The notes: a model not told the origin generated them from the letters alone. Counted from the stretch's first letter, positions 1 to 11,159 are shown. The stretch: 41,073 nucleotides of DNA from Paraglomus occultum (GCA_910592205.1 CAJVPJ010000137.1:1-41073), one strand, 5' to 3'. Numbers and translations are program-made.

Positions 1-456
1 CCACACGGGACTACATCGGAGTATTCCACATGTGGAGCAGAAGCCATATCGAGAATAACAATGGTAAAAGCGTTTACCAGCAACCATGTAATAGTTATTG
101 TTGTGTTCGGTAAACCCTTCTATGAAATTGTTGCGATGATAAAGCCATACGAGGTACCGTCTAAATTGATTATCGTCATTGTCATTGTACTTGTGTGTTG
201 GAAGTGAGTATATTCTAGCAAACTCACTCACAAGTGTTGGTGTGCATTCTTCGCTACTTCCAAGTAACAGCAACATAATATCATCACCACAATGTTTGCG
301 TTTGCGAATAGCGTAGGAAACGTTGTCAATTTGAGTAGACTTTCCGTTGGTGATTTCCTCGTAAGATATCCATTCCAGTCTTAAGCGTTTATCTTCGCTT
401 TCTAAGGAGGATTCAACCAAGTTGGCGATGGCTGGATTATTAGCAAATGACGACAT
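1..456 (-). CDS. N-terminal part of an unrecognised protein, cut by the window edge
   Basis: An ATG at 456 opens a reading frame of 152 codons on the minus strand that runs to the left edge without a stop, so the 3' part lies outside the window. The protein starts MSSFANNPAIANLVESS and is rich in charged and aromatic residues. A Trp-Ile-Ser-Tyr-Glu-Glu stretch near residue 31 loosely resembles the segment that opens the kinase-like domain of many Glomeromycotina proteins, but no glycine loop or kinase signature follows. Near the edge there is GFCSTCGILRC, a Cys-x2-Cys pair that could begin a small zinc-binding element. It could be an intact gene or the 5' part of a decayed family copy. I do not recognise the family. 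Confidence 0.5.
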   Translation of the reverse strand, partial: MSSFANNPAIANLVESSLESEDKRLRLEWISYEEITNGKSTQIDNVSYAIRKRKHCGDDIMLLLLGSSEECTPTLVSEFARIYSLPTHKYNDNDDNQFRRYLVWLYHRNNFIEGFTEHNNNYYMVAGKRFYHCYSRYGFCSTCGILRCSPVW

Positions 457-884
457 AGTTGAATTAAAAATTTTATCTCTCAAGTTAAAGTGTCAACCCT
501 TAATATTAATTGTGTTACATTGCACGCAAATCGATCGGGCCTCTTACTCTTATCGTTAGTCTTTAGATTAGAATGCATTCTCCCAGTTAGGTTATACCAT
601 ACGATAAGTTTGCATTTGTAGGGATGGGGGTGCAGAGTGAGCTAAAAGAAATTTTGTGATATCTCAGTATTTATTATCTCATGAAGTAATAAAATTTCTC
701 CTTGTCCAAAATAAAATGTCAAATATTTTCTTAATCGCTTTTTGGAGTCTGATAAAGATGTGCTGTTTCTCGATAATGGTGAAATTGATGTATTCAACTG
801 GGCTTCACCCCTCTTATACCAGTATGGGAGCATATTGATTATGAATAGTAATTGTGTGACATTTATTTAAAACTTGATATACTA
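457..884. other. Gene-free spacer
   Basis: AT-rich spacer upstream of the left-edge gene. It includes short open frames (for example minus 642-833) that show no family motif. I see no convincing gene here. Confidence 0.5.
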
Positions 885-1334
885 CCGTATTTCTTGACCA
901 AGTACCCCAAGTATTTTACTTTTTTGTATAATACCCGGGGTACTTCATCAGTGGGGTTAGGGTACTTTTATGGGAGGAAGGTATACGTATATCTGCGTAA
1001 AGTACCCCTATCAAAAATTTTGTTGCATCAGATAACTATGACAAGAGCCAACAGCACTACCCGCAGAGCGAGATTTGGTATTTATGAAGAGAACACACCA
1101 ATGCAGTATTGAGATAAATGGTAGGCTGATAAATTCTTGTTACCTTTAAAATATCTTTTTTCGGGTTTATTACAAATAAAATAAAATTAATATTAATAGT
1201 TTTATACGGGATCATCCGTTTATAATACCCCGGGTATTTTACGCAATAATGTATAATGTTGATTCTTCGCAAATAGTACCCGGTCTTTTGCAAAATTAGA
1301 CCTCAAAATTGCTTACTTTAGTCAAGAAATACAG
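885..1334. mobile_element. MITE-like element with about 20-bp terminal inverted repeats and TA flanks
   Basis: The left end reads CCGTATTTCTTGACCAAGTA. The reverse complement of the right end reads CTGTATTTCTTGACTAAAGTA, so the two ends form imperfect terminal inverted repeats. A TA dinucleotide lies directly outside each end (883-884 and 1335-1336), the target duplication of Tc1/mariner-type elements. The interior has several copies of a GTACCCC / ACCCGGGGTA motif in both orientations and no transposase. The 450-bp length and lack of coding capacity fit a non-autonomous element. Confidence 0.6.
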
Positions 1335-1342
1335 TATTGACG

Positions 1343-1495
1343 GGAGGCGATTATTTCGCCGACAATCATTTCACCGACAATCATTTCACCGACAAATGTT
1401 CACCAACATTATTTCAAAATTAGCCTTTTTAGGTAATAAATTGTCGGCGAAATGAACTGTCGGCGAAATGATTGTCGGTGAAATGATACGGACCC
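1343..1495. mobile_element. Short palindromic element built of TTTCRCCGACAATCA units, flanked by a 9-bp direct repeat
   Basis: The left half (about 1352-1397) carries tandem units ATTTCGCCGACAATC / ATTTCACCGACAATC. The right half (about 1440-1487) carries the same units inverted (GTCGGCGAAATGA, GTCGGTGAAATGAT). The 9-mer GTATTGACG occurs immediately outside both ends (1334-1342 and 1496-1504), as expected for an 8-9 bp target duplication of hAT or Mutator type. The element sits against the right end of the neighbouring MITE. It has no coding capacity. Confidence 0.6.
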
Positions 1496-1645
1496 GTATT
1501 GACGATTTGCCGATTATCAAATCTACGACTACGATTAAAATAGCTAAAATTTAAAGCATGTTGTTGTATGATACAGTAATTTACATTGCAACAGTCCAAA
1601 ACGTAATAAAAAAGTTTAGTAATGAGATGTATACACAGTAATCCC

Positions 1646-2790
1646 GTTTTATTAATATTTAATAATAGGAGATCCTTTACTGTCTATAACAGCAGCAACC
1701 TGTCTGGGCATACGAACAACAATAAACAAGTGTTTGTTATGACCTTATTATCTATTGTAACCATCCTTTGCCAAAGCTCCTCCTTATTTTGGTAATGACT
1801 GTATGTGTGCCCTAATCTTTCTTTCTAATACATCCCATAAATGTTCAATATCAATGGAATTTATATCAGAGCTCTGAGGAAGCCAAGGAAAATTAATTAA
1901 GTTACTACTGGCCTTCCATTCAGTCCTCAATCTTGATTTGTGGACAGAAGCATTGTCTTCTTGAAATAAAAATTTCTTTATCCACAAGTGCATTCAAATA
2001 TGGCAAAAGTCTACCTTGCAAAAGATTAATGTAATCTCTTGAAATAACTTTCTTTCTAGTCCAAGTCCGTTTTTACAAAAACAAGTCCATACCTAATATC
2101 ATTATTATTATTCCATCTCGTTTTGATTTCTGATTTGAAATAAGGCAATCCGCCTTATCATCTTTTCATTGGCTGCTTCTACATCCACATCCACTTCCAT
2201 TAAATAAGCAAAAGTAAAAGTATGATGTATCAACCCATATGATTTTTCCCATTCACTTTGCCAATTGTTTTTCTCCTACTCCTTTGCCCAACTCAATCTT
2301 CTTTCTTATTTCTTTTACTCTCATAAGACTTTCTAGCACCCACTTGACCAAAATAACCAGATTCATAGAGTTTTCTTGAACAGTCTTTTAAAATTTAATT
2401 TAAGGTTAAATCTGTTAAATTGTTTTAATTTTTTGGTATAGAATTAAAAGTTAAAATAAATGTTAATAATGAGTTGACATAAGAGGTTTTGTAATAGTAA
2501 TAGGGAATTTTGCCTGTAAGAATAGCTTTCTATCCTTCTTAACAACTCTTAATAATTTCGTTCTGTCAATACTGTTGGTCTTCCTTTTTGAGGAGGCTTA
2601 GCATATTCATAATTATAATCTTTATAAGTTTTTATTACTTTTGAACTGTTGAGTAAGAATGATCAAGCATCCGTGCAATCTTCCTTAAACTTGTACCCAT
2701 ATTTCAAACACCAATAATCTGTCCACATTGGAAGCAATGATTCTTTTCTTTTGGGAATTGTATTAAATTCAGTAGCAGTCTTATCAAACA
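1646..2790 (-). pseudogene. Degenerate Tc1-like (Tc1/mariner) transposase
   Basis: The minus strand holds the pieces of a Tc1-type transposase in the right order but in different frames. An N-terminal helix-turn-helix (MGTSLRKIARMLDHS, about 2570-2730) is followed by a worn middle part, then the catalytic block FQEDNASVHKS with PWLPQSSDINSID and EHLWDVLERKIR (1784-1990), then the C-terminal motif MPRQVAAVIDSKG (about 1655-1715). These match the HTH and DDE core of the family. At least three frameshifts and several stops separate the parts, so no active protein can be made. Terminal inverted repeats were not found with confidence. Confidence 0.85.
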
Positions 2791-5430
2791 AGGAGTACAA
2801 ATTTCCGTGCTAAACAACTGAATAATAATTCATCACGTTCAGTTACTTTATATAAAACTAATTCAACTTGCTAGTAAACAAAAACACGTATTAAGCAAAG
2901 TTGTAAGCAATAACAAAACGCGTCTAATTGTCGAAAAAAATTTTGGATATCTAATTATAACATCCAAATTTAGAAATTTTTACGTTTCGAATTATTATTT
3001 GAACCAAATAATCTAATACAATATATTTACGCACTTCAAAATGTTAGAAATGTTTTACTTGAGGACACAAGGCATGGTTACAATCGGCATTTTTAAGTTG
3101 CATTAGAACGAAAGTATTTCGCTAATTTTTTCGAAATCTTTGTCTTCAACGTAAACGGTCACGTATCGCTCAGTATTGTTACAATATTAATATTGGTAAA
3201 ATTTGTACGTGTAAATTATACGCTCACAGTTATGCCAAACAAGTTTACTTTTACACTAACACCAGTAAACTTTACTCACACATGAAAAACCATTAGTGGT
3301 TGATCAGTGAAATGTCGCAGTGACTACTGGGTACTGTTAATTAACGACTGAAGATTTGTTTTCTTACAAGTTTTTGGTTTTATCCTAAGTTAGGGTTAAG
3401 GTTGTTCATTGTTTATATTTTCCGTTGTTTCCGGTAAATTTTATAAGTAAAATTTTCTTTATCGATATATTCCTGGTATCATTGATTTAAAAAAGTAAGG
3501 CACAATTTTTTCTCCTTGTTCTTTTTTTAAAGTGCTTCTATATCTATCGTGCAATTCCGTGGATTGTAATTGATATAAATTAACTTTGTATTAATATTTT
3601 TCAGGTGGAAATAGTAATAAGTCTATTAATTATATTACCATTACTGTTATAATTATAATTGCTGATAGACAATTATCCCAACAAGTTGCAGTTAAAATTT
3701 ATCCATGAATTTAGGTAGGTGCCACAACTGTGCCACTAACACTAAAACCAGCCATGCTAGCAGTTTAGTCACATGTTCATTTTGTCTGGTGTATAGCAGC
3801 ATGCCCCATAATTTGCCATTTATTTTTGTTATCGTTTCGTTAAAACTTGATTCGAGTACTTTTTTCGCAGTTAAAGATAAAAATAATTAGCACGAGTGAT
3901 AAAACGATTTATTATTAATTGCTTAGGAAACTTGCTTTTTCCAAAAATTAATATTCAAAGTGCAGTATCCATTTTTGATTCTTATGTAAGAGGGAAAAAG
4001 GCCACGTATGACCTGCAAAATCTTTTCCGCCAATCTAACAAACCGTCTATTTAAAGATCGAGTCCCTGAACATGTGGGAAATGCTTTAATTAACCCCGAT
4101 TGTTATAATTTAGCGTTGAAATCAAAGCAGGCGGAAAAAGAAGGCTTGTCCAGAATCTGATGTCATGGCGTTGTTGTTGAAAAGGGGGGTAATCAGTAAT
4201 ATGCTCAATGGAAAGGATTTTTACCACTTTGGGTTATTATTATGGCGTAATATCATTAATAGATCAAAAAAAAAATACCAGTAGCATCACATGTTTACTT
4301 TGTCTGGCTTTGTTGCAATACGCCCTATATTTGTATGAGTTTGGACTGGTATAATAACAGCGCCACGGGCTATGTCGAACCTGTTGCGTGACGTAACGGA
4401 TCTTATCTATATTACCTAATCTCTTACAAATCTTGTTGCGGAATACGCCATCAATGCTATTTCCATGGCATTGGGCACAAGTTCTTGTACGTGGGAATGA
4501 GATAACCTGCGTTAAAGCATCATTGGTTGACTTTTCAGACAATTATTATTATTATGCCGCCTCAGGCGTAAATATGATGGCTGTCAATCATTCACTCACA
4601 CAAAACTTGAGACTTTTTTTTTTCCCCTCGCCCCCCTCCCCGACCCCACACACACAAAAAAAACATACACAAACCATAAAACCAGAAAATCTAATACCAA
4701 TACTGGCGTATAATGCTGTAAATGATTGTCCTATCCTACATTAGCCGACAAGTGTTACTACGTTTGTTCTCGGTGAGATCGGAGTTAAAATTTTGACATC
4801 TCACAAACCAATCAGAGATTTTTGCAAGCCCGATATGATATGATAACATCATGTGGTTCAATTTAGGCGTAAAGGGTTTCATTTTTGATACATCAGGAGT
4901 TTTATCTTGATAGATCGGCAGATACGCCTTTTTACATAGGTCACGTTTGTTAAAGCCAAAAATGCTTTCTGAACTGATCTTCACATGTTCAAATATTGTA
5001 ATACGGTAAAAATTTCTCGATTGACGAACCAGAATCTCTCTATTTTTTAAACAAGGGTTTGCTTACAGTAGATGACAGTCATTAATATTGTTTTCGGAAC
5101 ATTAAAAACTTGTGCATTGTTAATCGATTTATTTGGTTAGTATAATGTAATTTATGAGCTTGAGGTGCAGATAATTTCAAATTCAAAAGGAGTAGGCAAT
5201 CGACGTTTGACTTGACAGTAATTATTTAACTGGTTGAATAGTGTCATTAGATATGATAATTATAAATGTATCACTAATAAAGAAACTTGGAGATATTAAC
5301 GTATTAGTAGATATTTCCCTTAAGTAGCAAAATTAAAAATAGCAACGATGTTATCATATTAATATCCGTTTTAAAATTGCTTTAATTAGATAATGATAAC
5401 GAATAATAAAGACTTACATGTCAATGCAAG
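2791..5430. other. Gene-poor AT-rich spacer
   Basis: No gene could be built here. Short open frames occur: plus 3705-3890 has a Cys-x2-Cys ... Cys-x2-Cys spacing, and plus 4008-4160 is a 50-codon frame starting MTCKIFSANLTN. Neither has a family motif strong enough to call. Homopolymer and simple tracts (for example 4617-4665) interrupt the region. Confidence 0.4.
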
Positions 5431-5688
5431 TCAATGTATACGTTCTGTGGGGCTTGACATTAACGCAGTAAATTTACAGTCGAAACACTCCCCCCCCTTT
5501 TTTTTGACAGTGTCACTCACTTTGAATTTTTTTGAATAGACGAAAAAGAGTTTATTGTTTGCTTTGGAAAATACTGTTTCATTCCAAATAGCCTGATTAC
5601 CCTTTGTTCCGTGATGGGTGATGGGGGATTTTTTTAGCCTTGATACTAAGCCACATATGTTCGTACATCTGTAAGAACCAAGTGTCAT
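5431..5688 (-). pseudogene. Possible C2-domain remnant
   Basis: An 85-codon minus-strand frame contains GTKGNQAIWNETVFSKANN followed by a beta-strand-like LFFVYS. This resembles the 'T-x-NP-x-WNE-x-F' core and next strand of C2 domains, which bind phospholipids, often with calcium. The NP is replaced by NQAI, the Asp loop expected before it is absent, and nothing on either side extends the domain. I read it as a fragment of a C2 protein. A chance match cannot be excluded. Confidence 0.25.
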
Positions 5689-7079
5689 ATGTCCAGTACG
5701 ACCATAAACTGATCTTCATTCCCTTCAAGGATCTCTTCCAAATGTCCGGTAATATGACAGACATGATATGTTTGCTTGTAAAAATGGTTTAGATTCGCAA
5801 CACTTGTGATGATGTTATTAAATTAATCGAATGATTTAGATGATATTCCAACAATCTTTCCAACCTCTTCCCCCCTCGGCCGAAACGTACTCTGGGGATG
5901 TTTACTATGTATGTACGCATGTATATGTGTGTGTATGTAACACAAGAACTATGGAATATATGTAGACAACGTATTAGTCTAATTTTGAGAAAACCTTTTG
6001 TCTTGCAGATAGGTTGTTTTTTGTAGCTTGGACAGAAATACTCCTGATTCTAGACATGATTGTAACAGACGGGAATTTTAGGGAAACAAGTTCAATCTCT
6101 AAAGACGTAGCAAACACAAAAAACTTTAACACATACGGTTTCGTGAAATCACATCTTTTGTTTACTCGATTCTTTGTCATTCTTTTTACAAATGTTATTT
6201 GTACATCTCAGCCCCCCTCCCTTTCTCAAGTTTGTTGTAATATTGTTTTCAAATTTATCGTTAATGCGTCATACAAAGTATGAAATGAGAATTTATATTG
6301 GCACACAGTGAAACATCGGAAATTATCATCAGTATTTCACTAAAAATGGGTATAAAAAAGTTTTATCGTGTAACTTTGCGTATTACTATAATTAAAATTA
6401 GATGTTTAGATATGACGGATTGGCCATGACCACCATGACCACCATGACCAAACATCCAATTACAGTAATGAGGGGGGTAATGAAGAAAACTTTGTTCTTA
6501 TTATACTGACGTTTTTATACTTTGACCAATAACAGATTAGTTACTAAAATTTGACGTTCCGAAATAAAAAAAAAAAAGAAAAGAAAAAAGGAACAACTAA
6601 ATTTCTTGCTAGTGGGTCATGAGCAACACATGTGTTTGATAGTCAACCAAAAGTTTGTAAATAGCAACAACAGCCCTATTTATCACTGCGGCGTTTCTTT
6701 CAACTTGTCCATTAATCGCCATACTCGGCATCTTTGGCTTTCTAATAAATCAGAATTTTTAATCACGAGTTCTCTTTATTTGTTTATTTCGTATGGTAGT
6801 GCCTTGCACCATATATTGCGTTTTGGCATCACATAATAGAGCGCCTATCTAAACACACATGCAACCTCCTATAAATAGTTATCTTACGTTAATAGTAACA
6901 ATAATTGCCTACTAAGTGTGATTTAGCCCATGACACACTCCTGCATCTAATGTGTCCCTTGCTTTACTTAATGTTCTCGCTAAAGGGGTCAAACTAATCT
7001 CATTTAGGTTGATGACCAAATATGTAGACCGGATCGACTGTTTGATCGTCGCCTTTCCCCACTTTGGTTGAAAGTGAAA
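5689..7079. other. Gene-free spacer
   Basis: AT-rich with short homopurine and homopyrimidine tracts and a small GACCACCAT tandem near 6428-6452. A 40-codon minus frame (about 6617-6740, containing NGQVERNAAVINRAV) looks protein-like but has no identifiable partner exons. No gene is called. Confidence 0.4.
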
Positions 7080-7259
7080 ATGGCAACTCGTGAAAAATTC
7101 CCAAGAGACAAAAGAAAAGGGCAGGGCGAAAACCAACGAAGTGACGAAAAACCGAGATTCAGCAAGAGAGTAAATACGAGAGAAATCAATGACATGATCA
7201 CATCAACTGACTGGAACCTTTTTTGTAATTTGAATGTTGTATACCAAACAACTTTTTAA
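7080..7259 (+). CDS. Possible short basic protein or first exon, unknown
   Basis: An ATG in good context (GAAAATGGC) opens 59 codons rich in Lys, Arg and Glu, beginning MATREKFPRDKRKGQGENQ. The first 45 residues look coding (charged, no low-complexity tract), while the last dozen are less convincing. A GTAATT donor-like site at the TTTTTT run (about 7224) could end a first exon near residue 48. A second short frame starting MDQSSVHPNSTVPQQ (7356 to a CAG/GTATCA donor-like site at 7424) lies downstream, but I could not join the two in phase. No family recognised. Confidence 0.25.
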   Translation: MATREKFPRDKRKGQGENQRSDEKPRFSKRVNTREINDMITSTDWNLFCNLNVVYQTTF

Positions 7260-7583
7260 TGTTGTTGATTCGATCAAGAACTGGAATAAAACAAATTATA
7301 ATAACAAGAAAGGCCTAATAAAACTGCCGCCTATTCTCGTAAATCATCTCTCAATATGGATCAAAGTAGTGTTCACCCGAACAGCACAGTCCCACAACAA
7401 GCTTTAAATAAACAACTCATCCAGGTATCATAATTCAGACACGATCCGATACAATATAATCAACTGTAGTTGATCTATTATTCACATCTACACTCATGTA
7501 CATATCTTTGTAACTGCTAATTATTAAAAAAAAAAAAAAAAGCACGTTCCCAAATAAACTGTCCGAAACCTTTTCCCCTTCAC

Positions 7584-9328
7584 TCACTCGCTCATAACAT
7601 CACTCTTCTCAACATCACTATTTCTCCTTCGACGCCTTCGCCTCTCCTCTCCCATTGCTTTCATGCTTTCCTCTCCTATTCTCTCGTGTTGAATTTGAGT
7701 GTAATTGTTAACATATCCCGGATATGCTTGATATACAATCCCGTTCCTTACTACTCCGGTTCTGTCACCATGTGAGTACGGATACACCATGCGAGTAGGT
7801 TCAGAGTTTATGATAGGACGAAGAAAGACTGCATCGTGGGACTGACACGTATGAACATGAGAGAGATAGGGAAGATTGTAAGAATGATGCGTAGATTGGA
7901 GAGGCGGCTGAAGTGGCTGAAGATTTGTGTTGTGTGTAGTGGCAGAAGATACTGAAAGATTCAAAGGAGGAAGCGTAGCAGAAGGGGGTGGAGATACATA
8001 GTTTGATGGGTGAGAATGAGAAGGAGACTGGGGATGAGGTAATTGTAAATTAGAATATCCGCGAGAGGAATGCGAATACGTTGCTATTGATGGAAGAACT
8101 GTGGAAGAAGTAGAGTCCCATGTTGCCGATCTGACCACCGGCCGTAAGCGAACACTGGCAGATTCTATATCATTCCTCGTGGAACTGGAATTACTAGAAC
8201 TAGAACTAGAACTAACAGCAACGTGTCTTCGTTCATTATTATTATTATGACTCATACTTATATTTGCTGTGGGTGTGTTGGGTACGCTAATTGCACCACT
8301 CAAAGTCCGATGACCGCCGATTTCCACTCCATCGCATACTTGACTCGCGTTCCATTGATATCTCGAATGCTCTCTGCCATCACTTTCTTTCTCGCCACTT
8401 TTGCCTGTCCTTCGTCTCTTTTTCAAATATCCTTCTTCTTCTCTTTCTGCTCTTACAAGATAAAACATCAACAGCCTTCGCTTGCCATCGTCCCATGTTT
8501 CAGTGACTAGACGAAATAGATCTTTAGCTTCATTAGGCTTCCAGTCTTTTGCAATCCATCGGAGAACATGGGCTGTGTGAGAAAGGCTGTTGTATTCTTG
8601 AATTAATGGACGAACTCTGAGTGCTGCATACTCTCGGTTCTGGGGATTTTTAATCCAGGAATAGAATTGTGTGTTGTAGAGCGAGTCCATGCGGCTAATT
8701 ATCGAGCCGATGTTTAGAGAATCGGATTGAACTGCTTGGGATTCAAGTAAAACGAAAAATTAGTGTTATTAAAGATTACAAGTAGATAATAGAAATTGTT
8801 TGCGGGGGCCATAACTTTTGGATCAAAGGTCTGGATACTTTCGCGCAACAGTTCCCTCTCTCACCAAAAAACTCTTTAAACAATGACCAATCAATTCCTC
8901 ATCGCGTGACATAAATCTTGTCTCATCGTTATCTCATAATTACGTCGAATATTTTGACCGGTCTTGATAAATAGAATATCTCTATATTCTCTTTTCTCTC
9001 AAACCGCCTCCCCCTCTCTGTTCCCACTCGGTGAATGCGTACAGTTTTTATTCTCTATGATACACCCGTTATATATATATATATATTTCTATAGTTCAAA
9101 TTAGATTTAATTTCATAGATAATTACCCTCCAAAGGTCTCTTTGGCACTCGGTTAGGCTTCGTATATGGATACGTATATGTGGTGTAGGTATGTGTTGGT
9201 CGTTGCGTGTGGACAGTTGACGATGACGATGTCAACGTTTGCTGGCTTTCTGTGCAGTTGTCGTGATATTCATGATTCTTGGTATGGTCGTCTGTGTAGA
9301 CGCTATTAGTGTTAACTGAATGAGACAT
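7584..9328 (-). CDS. Uncharacterised two-exon protein with a conserved-looking N-terminal block and a low-complexity tail
   Basis: Exon 1 is 9328-9127 and exon 2 is 8731-7584, joined across a GTAATT...GCAG intron of 395 bases. The joint is in phase (one base carried over) and gives 449 residues. Residues 1-67 are rich in Thr, Ser, Tyr and His. Residues about 68-175 form a compact charged and aromatic block (ISRMDSLYNTQFYSWIKNPQ, then HVLRWIAKDWKPNEAKDLF), probably helical and the only part that looks folded. The rest is disordered: a run of Ser, Pro/His-rich stretches, and a C-terminal run of seven Arg that could be a nuclear signal. I do not recognise the family; a nuclear regulatory role is a guess. 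An unspliced reading from the ATG at 8690 gives 368 residues. The joined model is preferred because the splice phase fits. Confidence 0.65.
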
Positions 9329-10850
9329 AATATGTATTTACGGTTTGTAGATTTACGCGGATAAAGTTAGTTCTAAGACGAATATTAGTTGATTAAAAGT
9401 TCTATATTAAGTGGAAGCCTACAAAGGTCGAGAGAAAGAGAGAGACAAGAACGTGTGTGTGTTGGTGTGTGTTGGTGTGTGTTGGTGTGTGTTGTGTTGT
9501 GAGAGTGTTGTGGGTGTGTATGAAAGGCCTCTGGGATATAGTAATATTGTGAGAGTATGTTATAAAAATGTGTTGGTGTGACAGGTATTGGTGAACAGTG
9601 TGGAAGGGTAAATTTTTTTCGTCCCCTGAGCGAGTTATATGTCTTTTTTTTTCGTGGCAGTTGGGTCGTGTGGTATATGCTTTTCCTCAGAGTTGGGTTT
9701 CCTTCTTTTTAAGACAGTTGGGCTGTGGGGTAGTATATGTATGTAGAATGAATATACTATGGGATATATTATGGAGTACTGTATAATGTGTTTTTATACA
9801 AATACGGAATAGGCCACAGCGGCAAAGACGTTAAAGAGGGACAGAGTATGTGTTAGACAGGGGGGGGAGGACGAGTGTGAGAGCGGAGGAAAAAGTGCAG
9901 GAAAGATGGGTTTAAAAAGGAGAGTCGTGGAGGGAAAAGAATAGGGCCAGTCGAATGAGGGGATGTGGTAGTCAAACATATACTTACCCCCTTATAAACT
10001 GCTTTTCCAACGATATCTGAAACACAAAAATGTTAATGTTTGATGAAGGAATGGGCATTTTATATTTTGATGAGGCTGTGAATAGAAACTTGGATGATAC
10101 GTCATCGAATTTAATTTACGGACAATAAATTTTTTAATCAATACTCTATGGTCGACAATAGATAACAATAAATGAAGGGGGTTTGATAGACTGTTTGTAA
10201 CGACATTGGTTAGCAAGTGTAATACTAATAATAAAAGCGTAAATGCAATATTTAATATTTCAATTTGCCCATTTCTTTGTATAAATAAATATTGTGCTAC
10301 CCTAAAATTACTTGCTTCCTATTGTGTGTTTATAAAATACGCATTTTAACCCATATGTTCCAATTTATATGGGACTGCGAAAAAGGCAAAGTGTGACAAT
10401 CCAAGAATGAGAAAAGACAGCCAATCGGGACCGTAAAGGAGAAGTCCCTGTGTATCATCCTTGGCGCAAGATGTGTGTCTGTGTATGAGCGAGTGTATGG
10501 TGTTGTATGTGTATGAGCGGGTGTGGTGTGTGTACTCTCTGTGTGTACTGTGTGTGCTCTGTGTGTACTGTGTGTGCTGTGTCTGGCGTCTGGTGTGTGT
10601 ACTGGCGGTACTGTCTGCTGTGCCTGCTGTATGTTTCTCCATATCAATGTCAAACCTTCTGCAAATGAATCTAATTTCTAAAAACCGGCAAAAAGGTCTG
10701 CTGTGTGTGCAGTATTATTTCCATTAAATGTATGTAAGAAATAACGTAATTTGTAATACCGTGCGTGTATCTGGGCTTGGTTTGTGTTTTGACACCTCCA
10801 AATTCTTAATAGATAGTCGTAATAAGGGTGAATGGTTAAATATATCGTTT
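9329..10850. repeat. Gene-free spacer rich in GT microsatellite
   Basis: The region upstream of the 7584-9328 gene is a TG-rich tract: GTGTGTGTTG tandem units at about 9451-9500, mixed (TG)n at about 10460-10600, and poly-T and purine tracts between. Minus open frames at 10330-10653 translate the microsatellite into Thr/His/Ser repeats and are not treated as genes. Part of it probably serves as upstream or 5' transcribed region of the neighbouring gene. Confidence 0.5.
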
Positions 10851-11159
10851 TTATTTAGAAATGTGGGTATACCGACGTATAATGAATTCTCCAACTAATT
10901 CGCAATTTTCTAAACACAATGGGTCCTTATTCCCTTTCAAGGAAGGTGCATTTATTAATTAACTTGGCTCAATACTTATAAAGATCCGGGAAGGGTAAAA
11001 CGAATATCACTTGTATCACTCACCTAATCGGGAAGACAGCAAACCAATTTTTCGAAACCTTCTCTGCACACACTCTACTTCGTGAACATAGTAGTCTCGG
11101 CCCTCGGCGAGAAACAGGCTACAAAAATAGAATTCATTAATATTACCGTTACAAGCCAT
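10851..11159 (-). CDS. Possible small two-exon protein (64 residues), unknown
   Basis: Exon 1 (11159-11024) starts MACNGNINEFYFCSLFLAEG and continues with a charged segment RDYYVHEVECVQRRFRKIG. It ends at a canonical GTGAGT donor. An acceptor TTTAG at 10914-10910 opens exon 2 (10909-10851), which ends ...GEFIIRRYTHISK and a TAA stop. The 114-base intron joins in phase and the coding total is 195 bases. Hydrophobic and aromatic residues alternate with basic ones, with no signal peptide. The consensus donor and phase make this more than a random frame, but the family is unknown, and it may be the 5' part of a longer gene or a decayed copy. Confidence 0.4.

Noticed and set aside
3705-3890. ORF with Cys-x2-Cys-x15-Cys-x2-Cys resembling an LSD1-type zinc finger
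   Set aside because: The spacing is close, but the glycine- and leucine-rich core of that finger is missing and nothing around it supports a gene.
7356-7423. Short plus-strand exon-like frame MDQSSVHPNSTVPQQ ending at a GTATCA site
   Set aside because: No following exon could be found before the convergent gene at 7584, and it could not be joined to the 7080 frame in phase.
8223-8510. Two plus-strand ORFs inside 7584-8731
   Set aside because: They are antisense shadows of the unknown minus-strand gene.
10330-10727. Overlapping ORFs of 88-107 codons on both strands
   Set aside because: They translate a TG microsatellite into Thr/His/Ser or Val/Cys repeats and have no unique folded part.
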